Source: Caldilineaceae bacterium | GTDB lineage: Bacteria; Chloroflexota; Anaerolineae; Caldilineales; Caldilineaceae | Length of the DNA: 64,000 nucleotides | Reading direction: 5' to 3' | Assembly (NCBI GenBank): GCA_022821585.1 | Contig: JAJEDI010000047.1 | Coordinates: 1 to 64,000 of the forward strand | In this document: piece by piece, positions 1-7,607 of the stretch | Layout of the letters: each line of letters starts with the position of its first letter | Position numbering within the stretch: the stretch's first letter is position 1 | Translations under genes and position numbers: made by a program | Notes under the pieces: generated by a model | Told to the model about the DNA's origin: nothing | Seen by the model: the letters and a program-made list of their open reading frames with translations, nothing else | Databases searched by the model: none

Positions 1-3
1 TTC

Positions 4-92
<89 letters not shown>

Positions 93-119
93 TCGCGTGT
101 TTGCATCGCTTCGTCAGTC

Positions 120-216
120 GCTGGGTCCTGTGCGGCAGGGCACCGTGAACCCCGTCAGGGCCGGAAGGCAGCAGCGGTAAGCGATTCGTCCTGGGCGCCA
201 CGGGGGTGCCTGGCAG
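120..216 (+). ncRNA. ffs: Signal recognition particle RNA (4.5S/small bacterial type)
   Basis: The universally conserved SRP domain IV core is present: the symmetric loop strands CGTCAGG...CCGGAAGG...AGCAGCGG around 150-176, including the GGAA tetraloop. The flanking arms (GCAGGGCAC near 134-142 and GTGCCTGGC near 206-214) can pair, giving the roughly 100-nt hairpin of the small bacterial form that binds Ffh. The exact ends are estimates from the pairing. It follows tRNA-Ser closely, so the two may be co-transcribed and processed. No clear terminator is visible after it. Confidence 0.9.
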
Positions 217-367
217 CTGGCGAAGCGGTGCGAACACGCGGCTTCCTTTTAGGCCCAAACACCTTCATCTCACCTTCACTCGCCGGCAGTCTGCCGTCAG
301 TCCAGGAAACCGGGCTCTCAATCTGTTACCCGGTCACCGCGCCGCGGGCACACGGACTTGAATTTCC

Positions 368-1621
368 TTGCTTAGACAGGATCCGACCCGAATCTATCTT
401 TTCATAGGCGGCGGGCGGGCGCTCTTCAATGCGCTTGTCTTCACCATCAACTTGGTTTACCAGGTGGAGACGGTGGGCCTGAATCCTTTGCAGATGGTGC
501 TGGTAGGTACCGTTCTGGAGGTGACGGTCGTATTGTTCGAAGTGCCCACCGGTGCGGTGGCCGACGTCTACTCGCGGCGGCTGTCGGTGATCATAGGGCT
601 GGCGCTGGTCGGATGCGGCTTTCTGCTGGAAGGGTCGATCCCGATGTTTTGGGCGGTGTTGGGCGCGCAGGTGCTGTGGGGCACTGGCTATACCTTCCTC
701 AGCGGCGCTTTGCAGGCTTGGCTGGCCGACGAGATCGGCGCCGAAGCGGCCGGTCCGGTCTTTTTGCGTTCGGCGCAAGTAGGGTTGGTCGCCGGGTTGG
801 TGGGTACGGGCGTCAGTGTGTGGCTGGCGAGCCGCTGGCTGCAACTGCCGATCCTGGTTGGAGGCGTGCTGTACATCGCGCTGGCCGCGTGTATGGCAAT
901 TATCATGCCGGAGAGAGGCTTTCGGCCCACGCCGCCGCAGGAGCGGGAGACGTGGAAAGAAATGGCTGCTACTGCCCGCGCCGGGCTGCGGGCGGTGCGC
1001 GGGCATCCGGCCTTGCGCATTGTCGTTGGTCTCAGCCTCGTGGCCGGGCTGTATAGCGAGGGATATGACCGTCTCATGACCCCGCACTTGCTGGGAGCCT
1101 TCAGTTTTCCCATCTTTTTTGGCCTTGAAGATTCGGTTTTCTGGTTCGGAGTCATTGGAGTAGGCGCAACGATGACCGGAATCGCGGCCAACGAATTGGC
1201 GCGGCGCGGGCGGGCGACCGAGGAACGGGCGCGTTCCATCAACTGGCTGACGCTGCTCTATGGGCTGTTGCCGGCCGCCCTGCTCCTCTTGGCTTGGACG
1301 CGCAGTTTCTGGGTGGCGTTGCTGGCAGTGTGGGCGATTAGCCTTTGCCGCAGCACGCTTGGTCCGCTGGAGAATGCGTGGATCGTGCGCAACACGCGTA
1401 GCGCGCAGCGGGCGACGGTCATCTCGTTCTGGGGACAGGCGAACTCTCTGGGGCAGGCGGCCGGCGGGCCGGTCCTGGGATGGATCGGGACAGCGGCAAG
1501 CATTCCAATATCGCTTACGGTCTCTTCAGCGGTGCTGTTGCCGGCACAGTGGCTGCTGGTGCTGGCGAGGAGGGATCGATCGCCGGAGGATCAAGCCGCG
1601 GAGGGACGGGAGGAATTCTGA
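368..1621 (+). CDS. MFS transporter
   Basis: A 417-residue polytopic membrane protein with about 12 hydrophobic segments. Between the second and third segments it has the loop GAVADVYSRR (residues 62-71), which matches the major facilitator motif A pattern (G-x3-D-x3-R-R). The family moves small solutes across the inner membrane by proton coupling or uniport; nothing here indicates the substrate. The start is TTG at 368 because an in-frame TGA lies only 6 nt upstream and no ATG follows before the first helix. No good ribosome binding site is visible, so the start is the weakest part of the call. It ends about 60 nt before the tmRNA gene and shows no operon partner. Confidence 0.8.
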   Translation: MLRQDPTRIYLFIGGGRALFNALVFTINLVYQVETVGLNPLQMVLVGTVLEVTVVLFEVPTGAVADVYSRRLSVIIGLALVGCGFLLEGSIPMFWAVLGAQVLWGTGYTFLSGALQAWLADEIGAEAAGPVFLRSAQVGLVAGLVGTGVSVWLASRWLQLPILVGGVLYIALAACMAIIMPERGFRPTPPQERETWKEMAATARAGLRAVRGHPALRIVVGLSLVAGLYSEGYDRLMTPHLLGAFSFPIFFGLEDSVFWFGVIGVGATMTGIAANELARRGRATEERARSINWLTLLYGLLPAALLLLAWTRSFWVALLAVWAISLCRSTLGPLENAWIVRNTRSAQRATVISFWGQANSLGQAAGGPVLGWIGTAASIPISLTVSSAVLLPAQWLLVLARRDRSPEDQAAEGREEF

Positions 1622-1642
1622 CAGAACGCAAACGCCTGGGCA

Positions 1643-1671
1643 TTGACTTTGGCTTGGTAATCCGTTATATT
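1643..1671 (+). promoter_or_regulatory. Sigma-70 type promoter of ssrA
   Basis: TTGACT (1643-1648) and TATATT (1666-1671) are separated by exactly 17 nt. They lie 11 nt before the first base of the tmRNA acceptor stem at 1683. The match to the TTGACA/TATAAT consensus and the position fit a constitutive housekeeping promoter. Confidence 0.7.
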
Positions 1672-1682
1672 GAGGGCGCAAT

Positions 1683-2093
1683 GGGGATGAACGGCTTCGA
1701 CGGGGCATTGTCAGGCCTGAGACTGCAAGCCGTAGAGCGTCGACTACGTTAAAAAGGCGCACACAGATACAAATGCCAAGAACACAGGCATGGCTTTCAA
1801 CTTTGGCTTCACCCCGGCTGCTTCCGCGGCCGCGGCGGCCTAAGTAAGCCGCCGGCCCTTTCAAAAGGGCCACGGCCCGTCCCAGTGGGGCCAGCAGGCT
1901 GGGCGGTCGCCGACATACACTGTGAGCTGCGGCAGCAATACGCCGATAGTGCTGTCTAAGAGAATCGGCTAGTCGGAGAAGCGCCTCGTGTTGATCCGAG
2001 GCCCGCCGACGAACCATATAAAGATCAACTAAGCTTGTAGACGTTTCAGGGCGGATGTTTCGGACGCGGGTTCGATTCCCGCCATCTCCACCA
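1683..2093 (+). ncRNA. ssrA: tmRNA (transfer-messenger RNA)
   Basis: tmRNA rescues ribosomes stalled on broken messages and adds a proteolysis tag. The tRNA-like domain is clear: 5' GGGGATG (1683-1689) pairs with CATCTCC (2083-2089), then discriminator A and an encoded CCA (2091-2093). The 5' segment has the diagnostic GGCTTCGACGGGG, and the 3' end has the T arm GCGGGTTCGATTCCCGC. The tag reading frame ends at TAA 1841-1843. Reading back, the resume codon is probably GCG at 1757, giving a tag of about 28 residues that begins AHTDTNAKN, contains FNFGF and ends in five alanines. The mature length of about 411 nt is normal. The resume codon is inferred, not proven. Confidence 0.95.
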
Positions 2094-2132
2094 ATTTAGC
2101 GAGGCGCAAGAGGGAAGTGCGTCGCGATGAGG

Positions 2133-2173
2133 GAGGCGATCCGGGAAACTTACCGGATCGCCTCTTGTATTCT
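2133..2173 (+). terminator. Rho-independent terminator of ssrA
   Basis: A perfect 12-bp inverted repeat (GAGGCGATCCGG 2133-2144, CCGGATCGCCTC 2153-2164) with an 8-nt loop is followed by TTGTATTCT. It begins 40 nt after the tmRNA CCA end. The T tract is imperfect. Confidence 0.7.
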
Positions 2174-2293
2174 GTAACAGAGGCGAGCGGCCCTGTCCCC
2201 TGGTTGCCAGATCGCTTTGGTGGTGCATGGCGCTTGAAGTTCTATTGGAATCTGAGGTAGGGAACATGTCTTTGGTAGACAAGGAGGCTGTCG

Positions 2294-2666
2294 ATGTCTA
2301 ATGTCGATCTCAAAGAGCGTCCATGGAGATTGCACATCTTGGACATGATTGAATGCAGCGAAAGGGTACTCGGTTACACTGAGGGAATGGACCGACAGGC
2401 ATTTATTGCCCACGGCCTCACTTATGACGCCACACTACGTAAGCTGCATTTGATTGGCGCGGCTGCCAGACACATACCAACCGAGGTGCGTCAGGCCCAT
2501 TCGGAGGTTCCCTGGGACCTCCTCACAGGTATTTGCAATCAACTGGTCCATTCCTATCTGACGATCAGTGACTCTTTAGGTCTGGGAGTTTATCAAGGAG
2601 GTAGTTCCAGGACTCCTGCCCGCGTTGCGGAATTTGTCGGAATCGGAGAGCGAGAAAGGAAGTTAG
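2294..2666 (+). pseudogene. HepT-like HEPN-domain protein (DUF86), frameshifted
   Basis: The first 95 or so residues match the HepT/DUF86 pattern: an N-terminal LHILDMIECSERVL helix, a middle LHLIGAAARHIP helix and the HEPN end NQLVHSYLTISDS. Near 2577-2582 the frame breaks. In the +1 frame the sequence continues as VWEFIKEVVPGLLPALRNL and stops at TAG 2664, which is the normal HepT C-terminus and gives the usual length of about 124 residues. One extra G in TTTAGGTCTGG explains the shift. In the original frame the product is an unrelated tail to 2794. The RNase motif Rx4-6H is also altered, with C in place of R (ICNQLVH). HepT normally pairs with a MntA nucleotidyltransferase, and none is seen next to it. 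A good ribosome binding site, AAGGAGG (2281-2287), precedes the ATG. The frameshift could be a sequencing error. Confidence 0.7.
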
Positions 2667-2940
2667 ACTACGAGGGAATTTCCGAAAAGAACAATATGAA
2701 CGTCTCCTGCAAGGAGGGAAGTCGGCCCTATGCTACCGTTGCTGGGAAGACAGGCATTTTGAGAACCTCGCGCGGGGAATCTGCCCATTGCTAATTGATT
2801 GGAATCTCCAGATTCCCCCCACTCGTGTTTACTGAAGTGCGGGCATGAAGCACCAGAGTGCCTTGGCTCAGGGAAACTAGCAATCGACAACTCTTGGAAT
2901 CCGCTAGCAGCTGAAGTCACGAAACCCTCAATCCCCTTGC

Positions 2941-3900
2941 TCAGTCCTTCAACTCCAAGTAGGCGATCTCCTCCTCAGACAGCTTGATCTCGGACGCTTC
3001 TACGTTAACTCGTACTTCGTCGGTGTTACGCGCGCCTGACAGGGCGTGGATGCCATCGGGCTGGTTGTAGACGTAGGCCAGGGCGATGTGGGGTACTGAA
3101 ACGCCCTTGTCGGCGGCCAGCTCCTGCACGCGGTCGTGGCGCTTGAAGTTTCCCTCCTCGCAGTAGACCTTGACAGCAAGCTGATCATACCATTCCGTAA
3201 AAGTGTCCAGGTTGTCGCGGCGGAAGCGGCCGCTGAAGAAGCCGCCGGCCAGACTGGACCATACAAAGAGCGTGACGCCGTTCTCGCGGCACCAGGTGCG
3301 CGCGGCCTCACCGGCCGGCCCGCTGACGCTGATGCAGTCTCGCCAGGGCGGCTCTATCTGGACAGCGAGGCTGAACTGGGGGCTGCTGACGACGAAGGGG
3401 GTCAGTCCGTGTGCGGCGGCGTATTCGTTGGCCTCTCGCAGGCGTTCGGTGCTCCAATTGGATCCGCCGTAGGCGTCGATCTGGCCGGCCTCCCTGGCGT
3501 CGTGGAGCGTTTCTACGATGGGCCCGACCGGCTCTTCAGGATCGTCGCGGTGCAGGACGTAGAGGTCGATACTGTCCACTTTGAAGCGGGCGAGACTGTC
3601 GTGGAGGTCGGACTGGATGTCGTAGGGCGTGACCCGTTTGCGGTCCTGGCTGTGGTGGGCTCCCTTGCCGAGGATGACAACCTCATCGCGCAGGCTGCGT
3701 TCGTTGATCCACTGGCCGACTGCGCGTTCATTGTCGCCGCGACCGTAGCCATGGGCGGTGTCGAGGCAGTTTCCGCCGGCCGCGTGGAAGGCGTCCAGCA
3801 CGGGGAAGGCGTCGTCGAGACTCTGTGTGTTTATCCACATCGTTCCCAGGACGAGCCGGGAGACGGGTTTGTCGATGCCGGGAATTTCGGAATAGAGCAT
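2941..3900 (-). CDS. Aldo/keto reductase family protein
   Basis: A 319-residue TIM-barrel oxidoreductase that would reduce carbonyl compounds with NAD(P)H in the cytoplasm. The catalytic tetrad of the family can be placed: D47 and Y52 in CLDTAHGYGRGDNE, K79 in VILGKG, and H117 in LYVLHRDD. The YGGSNWS and YNQPDGIHALSGARN stretches near the C-terminus match the cofactor-binding end of the barrel. The length is normal for the family. The start is the ATG at 3900. It is monocistronic and its neighbours give no hint about the substrate. Confidence 0.88.
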   Translation of the reverse strand: MLYSEIPGIDKPVSRLVLGTMWINTQSLDDAFPVLDAFHAAGGNCLDTAHGYGRGDNERAVGQWINERSLRDEVVILGKGAHHSQDRKRVTPYDIQSDLHDSLARFKVDSIDLYVLHRDDPEEPVGPIVETLHDAREAGQIDAYGGSNWSTERLREANEYAAAHGLTPFVVSSPQFSLAVQIEPPWRDCISVSGPAGEAARTWCRENGVTLFVWSSLAGGFFSGRFRRDNLDTFTEWYDQLAVKVYCEEGNFKRHDRVQELAADKGVSVPHIALAYVYNQPDGIHALSGARNTDEVRVNVEASEIKLSEEEIAYLELKD

Positions 3901-4146
3901 GTAGGGTACTCCTGAGTGATTGGGGCGAAAAGTAACGCGATGCGATGACGTTGTTGGTTTTCGATGTTGTCTTAAGCTAATTCTACTCTGTTTTTTCTAT
4001 GGAGCAGGTACATTCGACTACGCATTTGAATGCGAAAACTCCGACGAAGTGCAGCCCTGTGAACGTTCTGGTCGATGTGACGCCTTCAAGGTCGCCTGTC
4101 AGTCCGTTGGATCTCTTACAGGCACAGGACGAACTGGCAATCCTTC

Positions 4147-5002
4147 TTACTCTTTTGGGCCCAAGGCGATATCTTTGCCCTCGACATACATGCCGGTAGG
4201 TACTGACTTAGGTAGTGAGACGCATGTTGGGACGATACCGAGCAGCGACAGTTCGCAGTTTGTTGAGAAAGCATGATCGCTGGCCAAGACATTCACGTAG
4301 AAGAGGCCTTGATACGGAGCAAGATTAGTCGTGCTTACTGAAGGATCATCCAAGTTGTCCAGCCTCTAACACGTATAAGACTGGCCCTCCTCCGCCACCC
4401 ATACGTGGATCCAGAGCGCGAATTGGCTGCTCAAGGTAAAGGTCCCCGGTGCAACCACTCTGGCCATTGCCGGGACTGATGCGTATGTCGGCATGTCAAG
4501 TGAAAGCAGTGCGCCGACATTCTCGATGGTCGGCTGCCTGACCTCGGCAGTTCGCGCGCCGGTTACTGTTTGTCAGGATATTGGTCGTTTCATTCGACCT
4601 CAGGGCTTTTACGACAAAGTAAGGAGAACTATGATATTCCAAGCTGCTCAGGTAGGCAGTGATGGACGCCTGCAGCGAGTCCCTCTCGAAGGCAAGAATC
4701 CCGAGATTCCTGACTTCCAGTGTGCTAAGAAAATCGCGTAGGATCTCGACCGCCCTGTCTCCGCTAAGCAGAACAGCGATGGGATTCACCGCATCGCTGT
4801 GCAGGTAGGATGTCAGCCAAGTAAAAGGGACGGCCAAGGAGCAGCTGAGTCTGTCGTCCTCGACTCGCTTCCACCCGACCGGAATCTACACAACGGGCTC
4901 AGCGGAGGGCGCTCCCGATTGCACTGATGCGGATCCAATAGCCGCAATCAGCAAGACGAGCACAGTAATCGCCATAGACCAAAACCGACTACACTGCATC
5001 AT
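4147..5002 (-). pseudogene. Decayed gene for a secreted protein of unknown function
   Basis: A ribosome binding site GGGGAG precedes an ATG at 5002 that opens a signal peptide (MMQCSRFWSM, then a hydrophobic ITVLVLLIAAIGSA core). After 38 codons an in-frame TAG (4886-4888) interrupts, yet the same frame continues with plausible protein (IPVGWKRVEDD...VAVPFTWLTSYL) to about 4565. There a 1-nt frameshift moves the coding signal to another frame (GARTAEVRQPTIENVG...), which is cut by a second TAG (4366-4368) and finally ends at TAA 4147-4149. Reassembled, it would be a secreted protein of about 285 residues. I do not recognise the family. Three lesions indicate a dead gene rather than sequencing error. 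It sits directly downstream of the HNH-like gene on the same strand. Confidence 0.6.
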
Positions 5003-5132
5003 TTCTGCTCCCCAATTTTCGTGAATCGGTACTTCTATGTCCATAATTGGTTTCTGGGCTGTCAGGCGATCTGAATCGAGCCTGCGGCTCTCAGACTCGC
5101 GTCTTGCAGTTGTCTCAACTCTGAATGAATTT

Positions 5133-6629
5133 TCAGACCGTTTGCTCTTTCTCCCTCCCATTGGCCTGCCAGGGGAACGCTCGCGCTGACTTCCCGACAG
5201 TTAGCTCCTGAGCCCTTTCCATAAGAGAACTTCCTGAGCGATGGATATTGCGTCCAGCCATCGTAGGAAGTGCTTTAACAGTCCTGGGGAGTCCTTTGAC
5301 CGCTTCTGCAAAGGAGGAACGGACTGGCAGTTTCTGTCTTGCCAGAACAGGCCACCACCCTTTGGCCAATTTGACACCCTTGGCTCCCGTTAAGGCTAAA
5401 GATACGGCCTGAAGCACAATCAAGACCGGCGTTAACATAGGGATAAGGAAAGGGAAGAGCAGGGAGATACCGACAATAATGCCGGTCGTGACGAACGCCC
5501 CTCCTCCTGCTATAACGCCCATCTGCAGGACCTTTTGCACCAACTCGCGCCCTGAGGACTTGCCTTCCACATAGTCCAGTCCGTACTCCAGACAGGCAAA
5601 AGTGCCGCTAACGATTGCGGCCACTGTTGCGCCTCTGACCATTCCGCTTGCGGTCTGCGTGACGGCAGCGCGCATGGCGTCAGACCGAATTATAGCCCTA
5701 GCGTCTGCTATGTCGGCCAGACTCATTGGCTCGGGCCCAAGGAAGTGGTTTTTCGCCGAGGACCACCAGATCGCGTTGTCCGCCGTCGAAGGTCCTCCCT
5801 TAGATTTGGGGATGATGTGGGACCAGTCCTTGCCCTGGTGAAACTTCCACAGCGCTTCCGGGCCGCCAGCGCGTATTTGGGCAGGGATAGTCTCCCAGAC
5901 CTGCTGTGCCTGAAGCAAATTCTTATATTCGTTCCCTGCCAGCTGATACTTAACTTTAAGTATCGCCGGCAAGTTATTAAATGTGAGATTACCCGCGAAT
6001 ACATTGAGAAAATGACCCGCTACCCAAATCGTCCCTACACCCGATGACAGAAATTCGATGTTTGACGCCTCGACCCACTTGCCGTTGCCGCTGTGCCCGC
6101 GTTGGACAAAGTGTTGCTCTTCTTGACCATTCCGGCGCCGTAGCCGATATCTGACGCCGTAGCTGTAGCCGCGCTTCTCACCGAAGCTTTGCACACGTCG
6201 ATCACCGTAACTACGGACACTTCGGTCGCCACTGCGGGATCCTCGTCGGGTACCGTAGCTCCAGACGCGTCTCTGGCCGTTCCTGGATGCCACCCGGCTG
6301 GAATCGCTGTGAACGCGTCGGTGGCCCTGGTGCCTTTTGGGGTCATGCGATAAACCGTAAGAGCGCCTACTTCGATCCTTTCTGACGTAGCAGTTCTCAT
6401 ATCTTACCTGGACTTCGGGCCTGTAGGGAGTTGCAGGAGAAGATACGAGAGGTGAGAGAGCGGTTATCCGATTGAAGAACTTAACGACCTTGGCGGCTTC
6501 GAACTGGAGAGCGCGTCGGGGGAAAGAGACAGCTCTGGCAGCAGCGCTTAGACGTTGGCGGCGTGCGACGGCAGCTTTGGATACCGCACGGTGGAGTCCA
6601 CGATAGTGGAAAGTTTCTTCTTTGCTCAT
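5133..6629 (-). CDS. HNH-nuclease-like protein with C-terminal membrane segments
   Basis: A 498-residue protein (ATG at 6629, preceded by GGAG at 6-nt spacing; an in-frame ATG at 6641 lacks such a site). Residues about 85-170 are a basic, low-complexity stretch with repeated SYG/RR units (VWSYGTRRGSRS, VRSYGDRRV, QSFGEKRGYSYG). Around residues 267-300 comes DWSHIIPKSKGGPSTADN..., with H271, N285 and H295 spaced as in an HNH/beta-beta-alpha-metal nuclease. This is followed by hydrophobic Gly/Ala-rich segments near 331-346 and a long one near 368-414. Similar HNH-plus-glycine-rich-membrane architectures are known to me as uncharacterised predicted nucleases in cyanobacteria and relatives. The role is unknown; a membrane-active nuclease effector is possible. 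No immunity gene is identifiable beside it. Confidence 0.65.
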   Translation of the reverse strand: MSKEETFHYRGLHRAVSKAAVARRQRLSAAARAVSFPRRALQFEAAKVVKFFNRITALSPLVSSPATPYRPEVQVRYENCYVRKDRSRRSYGLSHDPKRHQGHRRVHSDSSRVASRNGQRRVWSYGTRRGSRSGDRSVRSYGDRRVQSFGEKRGYSYGVRYRLRRRNGQEEQHFVQRGHSGNGKWVEASNIEFLSSGVGTIWVAGHFLNVFAGNLTFNNLPAILKVKYQLAGNEYKNLLQAQQVWETIPAQIRAGGPEALWKFHQGKDWSHIIPKSKGGPSTADNAIWWSSAKNHFLGPEPMSLADIADARAIIRSDAMRAAVTQTASGMVRGATVAAIVSGTFACLEYGLDYVEGKSSGRELVQKVLQMGVIAGGGAFVTTGIIVGISLLFPFLIPMLTPVLIVLQAVSLALTGAKGVKLAKGWWPVLARQKLPVRSSFAEAVKGLPRTVKALPTMAGRNIHRSGSSLMERAQELTVGKSARAFPWQANGREKEQTV

Positions 6630-6704
6630 TGTTAGCTCCATTCGCCGTGGACATCAATCGTGATCAGTTTTAGAGTAACAGATGCGACTCGCGTTCTGAC
6701 AGGT

Positions 6705-7538
6705 CTAGCTTCCCAAACTTAGTGCTTTAAACTCTTCTACCTGACCGCGAATGGCGCGTTCGGTGGGGAGGCGCTCGATGCTTGAGGCACCGAAGAAGCC
6801 GGCGATGCCGGGCATCATTTTGAGCGCAGTGCCGACGTTTTCGGGCTCGTCGAAGGGGCCGCCGTGGCAGATGACGATCTGGTCCGGATTGACCGCGCGG
6901 CCGGCGGCGGCCATCTCCTGTACTTTGTCGACTGCTTCCTCCAACGTGAAAGCGACGGCGGCGCCGATAGTGCCGGCGGTGGTGAGGCCGACGTGGGCGA
7001 CCAGAAGATCGGCGCCGGCCTCGGCCATGGCGGTCGCCTCCTCCGGCGTGAAGACGTAGGGTGCTGTGAATATGTCCAGCTGATGGGCAACGGCGATGGC
7101 CTCGACTTCCTTGTCATAGCCCATTCCGGTTCCCTCCAGGTTCTCGCGGAAAGTGCCGTCGAGGAGGCCGACGGTGGGAAAATTCTGCACACCGCTGAAG
7201 CCGATCTCTTTGAGTTGCTTGAGAAAGACGTGTTTGAGACGGAAGGGATCGGTGCCGCAGACGCCGGCCAGGACCGGTATATCCTGCACGACCGGGAGAA
7301 CCTCGGCCGCCATTTCGACGACGATGCCATTGGCGTCACCGTAAGGCATCATTCCCGAGAGCGAGCCGCGGCCAGCCATGCGAAAGCGGCCGGAATTGTA
7401 GATGATGATCAGGTCGGCGCCGCCGGCTTCGGCGAACTTGGCCGAGATACCGGTGCCTGCGCCGCAGCCAACTATGGGCCTGCCCGCGGCCTGCTGGGCC
7501 TGGAGCCGGGCGATTATTTCCAGTCTTGGAATCGACAT
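6705..7538 (-). CDS. Phosphoenolpyruvate hydrolase-like TIM-barrel protein (Tm-1 C-terminal domain type)
   Basis: A 277-residue TIM barrel with GCGAGTGISAKFAEAGGAD near residue 24, IYNSGRFRMAGRGS near 46-60, AGVCGTDPF near 90 and a closing ICHGGPFDEPENV. These fit the PEP-hydrolase-like / TIM-barrel signal-transduction family, known as the C-terminal half of the tomato Tm-1 antiviral protein and as stand-alone bacterial proteins. The bacterial role is not established. It lies 69 nt downstream of the Tm-1-like ATP-binding gene on the same strand, so the two probably form an operon and complex. The ATG at 7538 has GGAG 8 nt upstream. Confidence 0.85.
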   Translation of the reverse strand: MSIPRLEIIARLQAQQAAGRPIVGCGAGTGISAKFAEAGGADLIIIYNSGRFRMAGRGSLSGMMPYGDANGIVVEMAAEVLPVVQDIPVLAGVCGTDPFRLKHVFLKQLKEIGFSGVQNFPTVGLLDGTFRENLEGTGMGYDKEVEAIAVAHQLDIFTAPYVFTPEEATAMAEAGADLLVAHVGLTTAGTIGAAVAFTLEEAVDKVQEMAAAGRAVNPDQIVICHGGPFDEPENVGTALKMMPGIAGFFGASSIERLPTERAIRGQVEEFKALSLGS

Positions 7539-7607
7539 CTGGAATGCTCCTTGGAGGTTTCGTAGAGCGTTTCTGGTATCGAGTACGGCGTGGCTCTGGA
7601 GGCCGCG

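Noticed and set aside
1526..2017. A 163-residue minus-strand frame over ssrA
   Set aside because: It is antisense to the tmRNA, whose promoter, ends and tag frame are all visible.
2046..2282. A minus-strand frame over the tmRNA 3' end
   Set aside because: It is the reverse complement of the tRNA-like domain, a frequent false gene call.
2227..2301. A 24-codon frame just upstream of hepT, overlapping its start
   Set aside because: It is too short and not recognisable as a MntA remnant; overlap with the hepT start alone is weak evidence.
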